Shown: piece by piece, positions 1-10,153 of the stretch
How positions within the stretch are numbered: the first letter of the stretch is position 1
Layout of the letters: each line of letters begins with the position of its first letter
Source of the DNA: Porphyra umbilicalis
Taxonomy: Eukaryota > Rhodophyta > Bangiophyceae > Bangiales > Bangiaceae
Direction of reading: 5' to 3'
Length of the DNA: 64,000 bases
Assembly: GCA_002049455.2 (NCBI GenBank)
Contig: KV918847.1
Location: 186,001 to 250,000, forward strand
The notes under the pieces: model-generated
Database searches by the model: none
What the model saw: the letters and a program-made list of their open reading frames with translations, nothing else
Told to the model about the DNA's origin: nothing
Program-made: the position numbers and the translations under genes

Positions 1-677
1 TCGCGCCTCTTCGACGGTGCTAGCCCCGCCAAATGCTGGGACAACGGCGGTCTCCGGTACAGCGCGATCATCGTGGCGCACGCGATCGGCCGCAAGGGCG
101 CCCGCCAGTCGGGCAGCCCCAGGATTCGCACCGGCGTCCAGCGCGGCCGCGACTGCAGCATCTGCATCTCTGGTCCGTGGCTGAGCTGCCGCGCCGCCCA
201 ATCCCGCGTCGTCGACTATCGTTGACCTGGCGACGTGGGACGCCACGTGCGACTCACGCCCAGAATCGCCAGCCGTCGCGATCAGAGACTGCTTGGCGCG
301 AGCCCGCTTCTCTTTCAATTGGCGAGGCGTAAGCTCCCGGGAATCGATGATCACTTGGAGTCGGGTGTGCATTGCAGCGATATCATGCATTTCGCGCACG
401 AACTCGGCCTCACGCCCCTTGGGAATCACGCATGACTGCATGTCCGCTGAGTGGCCTGGGATCTTGCACGTCATGCATGCCACAGGGCACACCGCGCACG
501 TTGTCTGCCCACAACGGGTGACACACTGATAACAAGGATCTTGCACCAGTGGGCAGGTCGAAACCATATGACCCTGCATCCTGCATGCGCTGCAACGTCT
601 GACACGATTTGATGCTGGAAGTCCAATACGGGGGAAATTTCGGTAGAGAGCAGTTCGTGGCATGCAGAACAGCGGTG
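1..677 (-). CDS. Partial cysteine-rich protein, unrecognised; continues past the left edge
   Basis: A reading frame on the minus strand is open from about 677 to the first base of the window, so the C-terminus lies outside. It encodes repeated cysteine pairs: an RCSAC pair, then about 30 residues on a second one beginning CSACRMQGHMVSTC, which fits C-x2-C-x4-H-x4-C (a zinc-knuckle spacing). Further pairs follow (CYQC, CAVC, CMTCKIPGH). After the cluster comes a charged helical stretch (for example REAEFVREMHDIAAMHTRL, LKEKRARAKQSL) and then an alanine-rich part. The upstream limit is uncertain; a pyrimidine-rich stretch ending in AG near 612 could be a splice acceptor. I do not recognise the family. 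A nucleic-acid-binding protein of a mobile element and a host zinc protein are both possible. Confidence 0.35.
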
Positions 678-2059
678 TTAGAAATTTGATCGAGGTCTGT
701 ATGAACGCAACTCAACAGTTATAGCCGCTACGAGCTGCCCCCAACCGCACGCACTGCAAACCAAATGCCAAGAGCGTACCCGACGTCTGGGGCGCCGCGG
801 TGGCATGAGCGCCGGCCGAGGCTCCAGATCCAGAAGGACCACCGGCCATGCTCGGCAGCCTTGATGACAAACAGGTTCCCTGTTGCTGAAGGCCTGGTGC
901 TGGATGGCGACAGTGACAGACCACACGTCGACGACGATGGTCGCGACGTCGACGGTGTGAAGAACGAATGTGGCCATGAGATCGGCGCCTCATGTGCCAT
1001 AACTGTGACCACAACTACGCGGCAGGCCATGTAAAGTGTGGACTTTGTCTTTGAAACAACGTTGGACTTCTCCTAATCTTTCAAGGAAATATTTTTATCA
1101 CCAACTAAGAGTCAGTCCTAGTCCCAGGCCGGCAGGACAAAATTGGGGGACCAGCAATAATCGGTTGTGACTGGTTTCGACTCCATCGATTGGGGAGGTT
1201 AGCCGATAGCCCATCCGGACTCTTGTTGTGATCGCTGTGACGAGATTGTTTGGCCGCTGTCTGGCGAGGAAGTCATCTAGTGCTCCCTGGACTATCCTGT
1301 ACGGTTTCTCTTGGACACGTTCGCGAGAGGGCGAGCCTTACCCCCAGCCTCTTCTTCCAACAGCAGCATTATGGCAAGCCACTCGGGTCGTTCGGCACCG
1401 CTTTTTGCTGACACGCGTTTTGTGCATCTGACGTCTTACTGCTGCTCCCATCGTTCTCCTCAAGAATGCTGGATCCGCAATATCCATATAAGCAGGTTGT
1501 ACCGCTTCGTACGCACATGAATCAAAGCTCTGGCAACGGATGCTGATGCATCGAGGTCCAGTTCTAGTCAGAAGCGCAATATTGCTCCTTTCGCAATCTG
1601 AAGACGTTCTTGATCGATGCGCAGCTCATTCTGAAAGTCTGCGAATGAACATGCGGGCCCATCCGGATTCTGAGTTTGGCACCTATAGTAGTTCTCATGG
1701 TATTAGACGCCCCAAAAAAGCGGCGTATCTTGGCGACATCCGTTCAGATGGTGCCCAAACTTGGTAGACAGTATGTGTAGCGAGTCTAGGCTGGGCGGAC
1801 GAGAAGGATGGCCGAGAAGCGCATTGTACCCCTGCCATCTGTACGTATCTGCCTGGTTTTGTAGCTGTGGGCTCCCAAAATCACGAAATCGCGTGACTCC
1901 TCCGCGATTCGAGATCAGTGTGATTCCCAGAACGAGCAACTTCTCAGGATACTTCTTCACTGAAAAAAGACCAATCCTCGTCGCCACAGGAGACCATGCA
2001 GTGTAGCGCTGTTTCGGAGTCAGCGCGAGGACGGCGCCTGAACGGCCAATCAGTAACGT
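678..2059. other. Non-coding stretch, nothing recognised
   Basis: Only short overlapping frames without a consistent codon pattern are present. I see no RNA gene, no repeat pair and no terminal inverted repeat here. Confidence 0.4.
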
Positions 2060-2077
2060 GCTTTAGACCGTGTATGG

Positions 2078-3115
2078 CTAATGTTTCTCCATCGCTGACG
2101 ACCCCTCCGACCCCGCATCCGAGTCGCCGCCGTCTGAATCGGACCCCGCCGCGCTCCCCCTATCACGGCCGTCAGAATCGCTCTCCCCATCCGACTCCTC
2201 GTTCACACCGTTGCCCTCCGCCTCCTCCAGCTCGATGGTCTGCTCATTCAGGGGCTTCTCCACCTCCTTCTGCATTCTCGAAACCTCCAAATAGTAGTCT
2301 TTCATCCCAATCGCGTGGTCCTCATAGCGCGCCCACACGACGGCCGTTCTTTTGGCAAACTCAACGGCCGCCAGCTCCTCCAGACGGGCCAAGGAGAACG
2401 ACACGTTGGACTTGCGCAGTGCCACTTTGACCATTTCCCACACCGTATCAATGGGGTTTAGCTCTGGATGAGCCACGGGAGAGATAAGCACAGAAACGCC
2501 GAAATTCTCGGCCATGTCCTGAACGAGAAATCTCGGCGTTGGTCGGTTGTTCGACGCCTGCTCGTACATCTGCTTCACCGTCATCGATTGGCGCCACGTG
2601 GTTGGCCACCCGTCGGGGACAGCGTCGTGCGACTCGAGCCAATTGGCCAGGTCGGCCTTTCTCATTTTGGACGAAGCAGGTCGAGTCTCGGCGGTCAGCT
2701 TCGTATGGTAGGGGGCGCGGTCCACCACGAGAACTCCTCCTCGAATCTTGGGTAGCACATTCTGCTCCAGCCATTTCAGCCACAGGTCGGAGTTCATCTC
2801 CCTGTTGTTGTCGCCCGACTTGTTCTTGCCAACGAATACGAGTCCAGCGGCAGCTACGAGACCGGTCTCTCGCAACCCCACGTGCGCGATAATGATCCGC
2901 GCCCCCTTACCTGACGGCACGTCAAGTCGCGCTTGTAGTCCGCCGTCAGCCCACGTGCGCCGAGACGTCATAATTTTTTTCGCCCCCGTCTCATCTGTGT
3001 AGTAAATCGTGCGCCCGCTTTCTTGGTAGGCGCGCAGCTTCCAATGAACAATTCCCGCTGCGCGATGACCGTGAGTCGATCTGATGAAATTGCAATTCCC
3101 AGAATAAAATCGCAC
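2078..3115 (-). CDS. Tc1/mariner-type transposase, catalytic part (C-terminal block)
   Basis: This block is the RNase H-like core of a DDE_3-type (IS630/Tc1/mariner) transposase, which would cut and rejoin the element's own ends. Visible motifs in order are YTDETG (first Asp), GGVLVVDRAPYHT (second Asp) and AHPELNPIDTVWEMV, matching the family SPDLNPIE box with Asp as third acid. About 90 residues separate the second and third acids. That is far longer than the usual 34-39 of classic Tc1/mariner and includes a helical insert (RKADLANWLESHDAVPDGW). The last 45 residues are a Ser/Asp/Glu/Gly acidic tail. The first dozen codons (above about 3076) belong to the inverted repeat of the inserted element rather than to the original gene. 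The frame is otherwise open to a TAA-type end at 2078. Alone it lacks the DNA-binding part, which lies at 4941-5357. Confidence 0.75.
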   Translation of the reverse strand: MRFYSGNCNFIRSTHGHRAAGIVHWKLRAYQESGRTIYYTDETGAKKIMTSRRTWADGGLQARLDVPSGKGARIIIAHVGLRETGLVAAAGLVFVGKNKSGDNNREMNSDLWLKWLEQNVLPKIRGGVLVVDRAPYHTKLTAETRPASSKMRKADLANWLESHDAVPDGWPTTWRQSMTVKQMYEQASNNRPTPRFLVQDMAENFGVSVLISPVAHPELNPIDTVWEMVKVALRKSNVSFSLARLEELAAVEFAKRTAVVWARYEDHAIGMKDYYLEVSRMQKEVEKPLNEQTIELEEAEGNGVNEESDGESDSDGRDRGSAAGSDSDGGDSDAGSEGSSAMEKH

Positions 3116-4936
3116 AGGCTATATCTGTTGTTGCCCCCATCTGCGAGATACGGAAGCGCGCAGGCGCCACCGACGCGAGAACCGTGGCACCCAGAGGTGA
3201 GGTGGACAGCTTGGTGGAAGCAGTGCGAGACGGCGCTTCTCTTCGGGTCGCCCTGGCGGCCGCAGCGACACGGACAGGGTTCTCGGTGCCCGCTCTTCGC
3301 GCCGCCTATTACCGTTATCACGGTGACGCTGGGCACGCGCACGGCAACGCCCTGCTGACCGCTGAGCAAGACGCGATCCTGGTGGGGGTGGCCCAAGCCT
3401 TCTCTGTCAACAACCATGCCCTCTCCGCAGTGCAGATGCAGGCGTTGGTAAAATCTCGTTTCTCTATCGACGTGTCTTCTGACTGGGTGTCGCGGCGGGT
3501 GTCGTCCCATAGACGCTCCCTCTCCCTGCGAACGTGTAAGGCGTTGCCGGACAAGCAGACTGGCCCGGCTGTGATGGAAGGCACTCAGGCCTTCTCTGAG
3601 GAGCTGTCACTTTTCCTGAGGTTCCACTCCTTTGCCCCTGACGCCGTGTTCAACTACGACGAGACGAGGCTCGTGCAACGCGGCGGAAGCATTACCACCA
3701 TGTGGGTGGAGACGGTGGAGAAGGACCGAGCGAATGTGCGGTCGACGCGTGGCAACACTGTGGCTTCCCTGCTGCTGTTTGTGCCGGCCAGTGGAGCCCT
3801 CTTCCTGTCGGTCGACGTACTCAAGGGCAAATTTGGGGATGACGGGTCGGGCCCGGTCAACTTTATCCTCGAGCAGGCCCCACGCAAGTCAGGGCGGGCC
3901 TGGCCTCGCTTCTACTGCTGGACAGAGACTGGCTATTTTGATGGGCCATGCTTCAGAGCGGTCATTGATCTGTTTGCCGCTGCGTGGCGGACGCGCAGCC
4001 CGGGCCGCGAGGCTCTGCTCTTCGGGGACCATTTGGGGGCCCACCAGCAGCCCGACACCATCGCTGCGGCCCTTGAGAAGGGTGTCTACCTGTTCTCCTT
4101 GCCACCCAACACGTCACACATCAACCAACCATTTGACGAGTCCCCATTTGGGGGGCTCAAGCGCGATGCTGCCACGGGGAACGAGCAGGGGATTTTGGAT
4201 GCCCTCGTGTCGGGAACCAGTGTGCGGAATACGCTGATGAGCGCCGCATACGTGGCAGAGCGGCGGACGCTGACCCCCCAGTCCATTGTGGGCGCTGTTC
4301 GGCTCTGTGAGCTGTGGCCCTTCGATGCTGCGGCGATGCTGGCGCGAGTCGGTGCCAATGTCGGATTGGTGCCGCCTGGTGACACCGTACAGTCCAAGGA
4401 CAGTGCTGCAGCTGCTGCTGTGCTGTTGGGGGCCCAACAGCGTGTCGATGCCACCCGGCGCCGGTCGGTCAGCGGACAGGTGACAGTGGCACGGGGTGTT
4501 TTGCACGCGCCCGAGGCACTGTTGGCGCAGCATCGCGCAAGGGAGGCCGCCAGGGCGGCAGCATTGGTGGTGAGGGAGGCTCGGGTGGCCGGAGAGGCGC
4601 AGCAACGGGTATGCAAGGAGGTCGATGCTACGCAGCGTGCTACGCAGCGCGAGAACAACCGTTGTCGTGTGTGCTGCAAGACTGTTCGACGCGGGGGCGG
4701 GGGGTGGCTGGGTTGCGCCTGTGACGTGTTTTGAGTGTGCCCGGTATGTGCTAAGACGGCGGTGGCAAGCTCCACCATGGCAGAACACTGGCAGAGCTGC
4801 ACTGACCAAGTTTCAGTGGCAGCCGATGAGGGGGACGAAGAGGAGGGCGACTTGAGTGCGTGAGTGCTATGTCTTTTACCTCTTTCTCAAAAATAGTCTG
4901 ATGCAATTTTAATCTGGGCATTGCAATGTTATCAGA
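3080..4936 (+). mobile_element. pogo-like DNA transposon nested in the Tc1/mariner-type element
   Basis: Inverted ends of about 43 bp are visible: 3080-3122 starts TCTGATGAAATTGCAATTCC, and the reverse complement of 4893-4936 starts TCTGATAACATTGCAATGCC. Identity is roughly 80 percent and both continue through CCCAGA.TAAAAT. The element is flanked on each side by TCGA (3076-3079 and 4937-4940). TCGA is a palindrome, so the true duplication could be 2 or 4 bp. Removing the element and one TCGA leaves the surrounding reading frame unchanged. One intact gene fills it, so it is likely the youngest insertion in this part of the window. Confidence 0.75.
3184..4734 (+). CDS. pogo-like (DDE_1) transposase, apparently intact
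   Basis: 516 residues. The N-terminal 110 residues look like a psq/CENP-B type helix-turn-helix pair (GASLRVALAAAATRTGFSVPA and a following LLTAEQDAILVGVAQAF, VKSRFSIDVSSDWVSRRV). The catalytic core follows the pogo/Tigger pattern: FNYDETRL (first Asp), LLFGDHLGAHQ (second Asp) and LPPNTSHINQPFDESPFGGLK (the family box LLPNxTHxLQPLD), giving a DD35D arrangement. The C-terminal third is Ala/Arg-rich with a Cys pair (CRVCCKTV). It would bind the 43-bp inverted ends and carry out cut-and-paste transposition. It has no internal stop and lies 104 bp from the left end and about 200 bp from the right end. Assignment to the pogo/DDE_1 group is strong; the finer clade is unknown. Confidence 0.8.
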   Translation: MAPRGEVDSLVEAVRDGASLRVALAAAATRTGFSVPALRAAYYRYHGDAGHAHGNALLTAEQDAILVGVAQAFSVNNHALSAVQMQALVKSRFSIDVSSDWVSRRVSSHRRSLSLRTCKALPDKQTGPAVMEGTQAFSEELSLFLRFHSFAPDAVFNYDETRLVQRGGSITTMWVETVEKDRANVRSTRGNTVASLLLFVPASGALFLSVDVLKGKFGDDGSGPVNFILEQAPRKSGRAWPRFYCWTETGYFDGPCFRAVIDLFAAAWRTRSPGREALLFGDHLGAHQQPDTIAAALEKGVYLFSLPPNTSHINQPFDESPFGGLKRDAATGNEQGILDALVSGTSVRNTLMSAAYVAERRTLTPQSIVGAVRLCELWPFDAAAMLARVGANVGLVPPGDTVQSKDSAAAAAVLLGAQQRVDATRRRSVSGQVTVARGVLHAPEALLAQHRAREAARAAALVVREARVAGEAQQRVCKEVDATQRATQRENNRCRVCCKTVRRGGGGWLGCACDVF

Positions 4937-5357
4937 TCGACTCCGTCCGCGTTTCACGAGCGACGTCGCAATGAGTAGGTCCGGCCTTAAACTTGAAGCC
5001 CAGGTCGTGCATTGCTTTGTGCAGCGTCGCGCGGCTCCACTTGTAGTTGGAGGGGGGTCCACTCCAGGATGACATGGCAGCCTGCACCTCAATGTAGGCC
5101 AGAGTGCTGTCTAAGGTAGCAACAACACGATTTTTGTACTGCTCGTACACCACCGCACGCACGCGGCTGAGCTCCTCCACTGGGATGCGGCGCTTTGAAG
5201 CACGGCGCTCGGGATCGCCTGAGGCAGGCCGGGCATCTGCCCAGCCCTCCTGGCCGACGCGAGTCACCGTGCTCCTGCTCACGACCGCAGCTCGCACGAC
5301 GCGCCGCGTGGTTTGGTTGAAGCATCGTCGGGCCCCTAGCGACCTTCTCAGACTCAA
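4932..5357 (-). CDS. Tc1/mariner-type transposase, DNA-binding N-terminal block
   Basis: The frame starts at a Met at 5357 and encodes a basic N-terminus followed by a helix-turn-helix-like segment (TTRRVVRAAVVSRSTVTRV). A linker and a second recognition-helix-like stretch (YKWSRATLHKAMHDLGFKF) follow, as in the bipartite DNA-binding domains of Tc1/mariner and IS630 transposases. The frame ends where the nested element begins: the codons for TES run into its TCGATCTGAT end. Across the insertion the frame is the same as that of the catalytic block (TES then THGHR). The true start may lie upstream, because an alternative frame remains open further 5'. The Met chosen here is the one that includes the helix-turn-helix. 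Confidence 0.6.
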   Translation of the reverse strand: MSLRRSLGARRCFNQTTRRVVRAAVVSRSTVTRVGQEGWADARPASGDPERRASKRRIPVEELSRVRAVVYEQYKNRVVATLDSTLAYIEVQAAMSSWSGPPSNYKWSRATLHKAMHDLGFKFKAGPTHCDVARETRTESI

Positions 5358-5734
5358 GAAAGCGCCGTAGGTTGGACAGGATCAGGGCTACGTCTCGCAT
5401 GATGCGATGCATTGCCCGACAGCGAGTGCGCGAAGTCTGCTTGACGGTGCGCGGCGACGGCATGCTGACGTACCGGGGGGGGGGGGATGACGGGTGGTGG
5501 GGGCAAACGGGACAGTGGGTGAGAAGGAAAGCCCCACGGCACGACGTGGAATAACTGCAGCAAGCACCAAGGCCACGCTGCCAGCTGGAGTCGTGGGGCA
5601 TCACTGCGCACGGTTCACGAGCCAGGGCACAAAGCATGCGCGCGCGCGCCATCAGATCTGTCGCCATCCAGACAAAAAAGGCGTGCAACAGAACGAGCAA
5701 TTTGGATCAGGACCTCAGTAAGTAAAGTCCTTCC

Positions 5735-7019
5735 CAAATTGTGCGCGACTTGAACCACGATGCAACAAATGACTTTCTTTCTCTCTCTTCTCTTGTCTGT
5801 TTCTCCCCCGTCATGTTGAAGCTATGGCTACGTCACCACACAGCCTTCGAATCTTCCTTGTGGACTTTTGGCATGAAGAGTGAAGAAATCCGGGCCTGTC
5901 GACCAGACTTCGTGCCCCAAGAGAGCGACAACGGTAGAAACGCATCATCATCTTCTCTATTGTTTTTCACGTATGTGTCTCTTCACAAACGTTCCCAGAA
6001 CGTGATGTAAACCATGTTCTACAGAATATAAGTGTGTGGCCTTGACTTCACTTTGCAGCAAGTTGCAGCTCAATCGTACATGTAGAGGCCGGACTGTGGG
6101 CAGGACAGTTTAGGTATCTATCCATGCGTCTAATAAAGTGAGATAGACTTTAGAAGGAGCAGCAGAACGGTTTCTTTTCATGCCCGTCCGACGCCGCAAA
6201 ACAGAGACGCCGTCTGATTGGGCCAGCACAGTTGCTTGACTTGTCGCAAGCCCTGTAACTCTATAAGTTGCTTTCGCACTTGAAGAGCGTGTCTCGGCAT
6301 CCGGGGCCGCGTCGGAGGGATCAGGAAAGGTCCTGAGAACATACCAACAGAACATACGCATTTAGTAGCATTTGTGACATCAGTTGGATTGTTATTCCAC
6401 TTCGTCGTCGTAGAGTCCCGTACGGCTGCGGTCGTCTTCTTCGCGTTGATCGCCGCCAACACGATCCGACCTCGTCTTCAGAGACCCGTGACAAAAGCGA
6501 GGTAATAATGACAAAACGCCGTACCGCTCGTGTCACTAAGCCAATCACTTGGACACTGCGGAAGTTCTGTGAAGAGTAGAGTTCTTCACTCAGTCAGATT
6601 CTTCGGCCCCGCAGCCGAAAGCTCATTGTCGTGAGCAACGTGCGCCCTGTGTCGCTCTCGACCGACCTATTCTAGAACGTTGAGACGGCTTGACATTCCA
6701 CAAGCGGCGCGAAGTCGCCCATCACAGACGATGGGTTCTTGAAATATATACTTGTAACCGCAGACATTTAGACTGTACTCAACGTAATAGCAGACGAATT
6801 GTCCAGAACAGAGACTGCCGATGTCCCCCAAGTGCCATTGCTGACCTCCAAAAAATGGCGGTTGCAGAGCGGTTGCAATCATTCAGCAGCGTACGTGGAC
6901 CAATGAAAAGTCTAGGAATCATGTGAGTTCCTTACACAGTCTCCTCATGCAGCTCTGCGTACTGGAAACCCACATCAGGATCTCAAGAAATCTGGAGAAG
7001 TTTGTTGATCTGATGAGAA
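5735..7019. other. Non-coding stretch of ordinary base composition
   Basis: Base composition drops to near 50 percent GC. Only short open frames occur. The sequence at 6829-6880 (TGGCGGTTGCAGAG and flank) matches one end of the interspersed repeat described at 7020-7290, in opposite orientation. Confidence 0.4.
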
Positions 7020-7290
7020 ATCACAGGTCTGGCCCAGAACCCTCTCCATGCACTCTTCAGGCCCAAGCAAGAGGCCCAAAGTTGTCAGGAAATCTGATTG
7101 TGGGTTGCAATGGCTCTGCGTGACTCCTGCAAGACACGAAGTTTGGCTTGCAAGATTCCTGGCGGCAACGCTCAGCCAATAGTACGATCGTGGTTTGTCG
7201 AACAGCCAATCCGACTTTCTATGCTGCGTCGTCGGTTCTGCCTCCTTTCTGTCTGCAACCGCCTTTTTTTGAGGTTAGCAATATCATATC
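7020..7290 (-). repeat. Interspersed repeat, copy A (carries the unoccupied target site)
   Basis: Read on the minus strand this roughly 270-bp segment matches 39560-39805 plus 50373-50404 at about 85 percent identity. Shared blocks include AGGAGTCACGCAGAGCCATT, GTCGGATTGGCTGTTCGAC and GAGAGGGTTCTGGGCC. In this copy the two halves are contiguous. In the other copy they are separated by the 10.57-kb Plavaka/CACTA-like element. The dinucleotide at 7048-7049 corresponds to the target. The family itself is not recognised (SINE, MITE or other). Confidence 0.7.
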
Positions 7291-7677
7291 CGATGGTATT
7301 ATAGAGTATGGTCGAATGATTTTGAATCCAGGTTTCCCAATATAATATAGCGGAACCAGCCGAGGATCACTCGCTGTCTCTCGGACGGGCCACCTCAACT
7401 CGATCCACATACAGGCCGAACTCGGGAATGATGCATGGAAGCTCCCATCCAACAGACTCGCGGTATTACGTCCAAAAGTAATTCGGATGAGCTATGAGCG
7501 CCCATCCGTCCCAATCCACCAGCCCGTCCATCCCCATCCACAGGCCCTGCACATTTCTGGTGGATAGAGCAGTCGAGGATCGTGACGAGCATCGTCACTT
7601 ACGCAGTGATGGCGAGCCCGAAGGGCACGACTCGCGGCGAGCGCGCCCTGCAGGGATCATATCGCAGGCGCAGCTGT

Positions 7678-10135
7678 CATCGTCACGGCCGGCAGAATCC
7701 CCATCCAAGCGGGTGTTAGATGTGCCTTGGATTTTGTCTCGTCCCTCTTTGGTTGTTGACAGATGGGCTTCCCCTGCTCATCCAAGCCCATCCAACAGAG
7801 GTTTCGATGGGATACCGCTGGGCTTTGGATGGGCTTCGGTTGGGCGTTTCCAACCTAAGGCGTGGTCCCCATTTCCGCCCGGGAGTCCTTCGTGTCGAGG
7901 TGGCCCGCTCGAGAGACACCGTGTGAACCTCGGTAGGCTCGGCCGTTTCGTATTCAGAAACCCGGTGTGAAACCAAAAGGCCATGTCATTTTCTACCAGT
8001 CGCACGTGGTTTTGCCGCTCCGCGCAGCAGTTTGGGGCGATCCAATTGGTCTGCTGGAAGTATAAGTAATCTCTTAGAAAGCATGCCAATTGCACGGGCC
8101 TCGGTTGGAGCCGGCCGTCTTCACGACCGACTCTGAATCCAACGAGGTGAAGTCGCGGCGGATGCAGAGCTACAGCATTTTTTAATCCAATGCCGCGTTG
8201 CATGTGCGGGCGCTCTTGCGAGAGTCGAGCGTGTCGCGCAGTATCTCAACTTACTGTGCAAGTGACGGATTTTTTGCTCTCTCAAAGCGAATAGCGAAGC
8301 GCAACGTGGAGCACGGCGTTTCGCGATGTCACCGACTCATTGCAATTTTCAAGGCCAGGTCAACTTCTGTTGCTGTCTGTCGGCATGAACAAGTCGACCG
8401 TCGGTCTGGTCATGGCGTCGACGGGGTGGACACAATCTACAAAATTTGAATGTCAAGTACTGAGAAATATGGGAGTTGTATCGCAGGAAAGCGAGGGTCG
8501 ACCTCGTGCCGTGGACACCGCTTAGCAGACGGACCAGATGGGAGCAGTACGGGGGCTACGGCTATCAAGGGCCCGGCACAAGAATAGAAATGATGCTGGC
8601 CCCATGAGATGGCGTGATTTCTCCACGGACGTGACGAGGCCCGGAAAAAACGGCTGTGCTGCACAAAAGTGTGTTGACTTTTAACTGGCCTCGGTCTAGA
8701 AAGCCCATCCCAGTAAGAGCATTGTCAACCACTCAGGCTATCTTTGTCGGCTATTCCATTTCAGAACTAATTTCGCGACATTAGACAGCCACATGTACGT
8801 CAGCGGTAGGCTGCTTTGCTGTCATGAGCCTAAGTACCTGCAGAATCCCTTACACCACGTCCTTTCTTGGCCAGATCAAGACGATGTTCTCCGTCAAGAC
8901 TTGATTCACTGCAGCTGCAGTTTACAGCTGTTGCGAGCAGCCGTATGAACCATGACGAAGGCGCAGAGAACGCTCGTCGGCAGACGGACGAAGAAGCAAG
9001 TCAAAATGTGCAGCGCTTCATGACGTCCACGCCTAGAAGGGCGTCGCTGTAGGACCATTTCCATGAACGACCGCTCCTGCGGACGTTCCGGAACAGCGAC
9101 CATCTCTGCCCAAATGGAACTGGCAGTCAATCTTGCAGACGTGGCGCACACGTTTCAGCCACGTGCTACTATTTGCTGTGAAACGGGTCGTTGATCCATT
9201 TCATGGGCCAATCAGTCTTGACGGTGAGCACATGTGTACGTGATCGACCTGACTATGACGTCTAAGTCCTGTTTTTCGTCGTGCTGGGGTAGGGGTGATC
9301 TTGACGGCGCAGCACAAATGTTCTCAAATCGGGTGAAAAAGAGATCGATGGACGCCAACCACGCGATCTCGGTTGCTGTGAAACAGGCGAGAGCCGTGGC
9401 CGTAAGCGCCCCATCAGTGACGATCGTCCATCCCTGCCCCCGTTGTGTGGTTCCTCGCATCGTGGTCGGTCACGTGTTGGCATTACTTTCTGTCAGTCAA
9501 CCCGGGTCCCCAAACCGACCTGGAATCATGCGATGGCTTCGCCACGCGTGTTCGTTTGCGAGATATTCCAGAACATCACGCACACGCTCACGTCCCGACC
9601 ACAATCGTCCCAAAAGGAGCCTATTTTGAGCGTAAGTCCTACATGAGCGGAATTGCCGTTCGAGGCAGATTTATAGAAATACAGCAGCCGTGATTGGAAT
9701 GCAGCGCTCTCATGGGTTCACACGCGTGCGTGCACGCTGCGAGCCCGTCGTCAAGACTGCGCCTCAGAGGCTCCTGTGAGATAGCCTCCGCTTTCGTAAA
9801 AGCTTTTCCGACTGGAAATAGAAAAACGATAGCCGCACAGCTATTCTTGGTCAGCGGAAGCCAGAATCAAGTAAGTAGTTCGATTTCCATGGCCCGAACA
9901 ACAAGAGGGCTTCTTTGTCTGAAAAGTGGTGTGATATCGGCCGTCAGGTGCTTAATGGGACACTTTGCGCAACATGGCGTGAATATGGCGATAGCATCTC
10001 TTTGTTAACAATGCTCTAACTCTTTGAATGGGGAATCGGGGGGCGCTCACAGACGTCAATAACGCCCATTTAGCAGAGTTTTGGATACGGATAGGCTTTG
10101 GATGGGGACGGATGGGGATTCTGCCGGCCGTGACG
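7678..10135. mobile_element. 2.46-kb non-autonomous element with inverted ends and 18-bp flanking repeats
   Basis: A 28-bp perfect inverted repeat is present: 7680-7707 begins ATCGTCACGGCCGGCAGAAT, and 10110-10137 is its reverse complement. Immediately outside lies an 18-bp direct repeat, ATATCGCAGGCGCAGCTG, at 7660-7677 and 10136-10153 (the right copy overlaps the end of the inverted repeat by two bases). The interior has no convincing gene. GGATGGGG/CCCATCC-type words recur near both ends (7500-7860, 10020-10120). An 18-bp target duplication is longer than in most DNA transposon families, so part of it may be element sequence. Confidence 0.5.
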
Positions 10136-10153
10136 ATATCGCAGGCGCAGCTG

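Larger units (their letters stand above)
2060..5400 (-). mobile_element. Tc1/mariner-type DNA transposon, split by a nested pogo-like element
   Basis: Two minus-strand coding blocks (5357-4941 and 3075-2078) read as one transposase interrupted by the 1857-bp element at 3080-4936. The N-terminal block carries a helix-turn-helix-like segment and the C-terminal block carries the DDE core. I could not identify terminal inverted repeats, so the outer limits are only approximate (coding limits plus a little flank). The nested insertion shows that the outer element was resident first. Confidence 0.6.

Noticed and set aside
678-1034. Several 90-100-residue frames
   Set aside because: They overlap each other in three phases and two strands and have no homology cue.
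4086-4809. Minus-strand frames of 231-238 residues under the pogo-like transposase
   Set aside because: They are shadows of the plus-strand gene, which has the full set of catalytic motifs.
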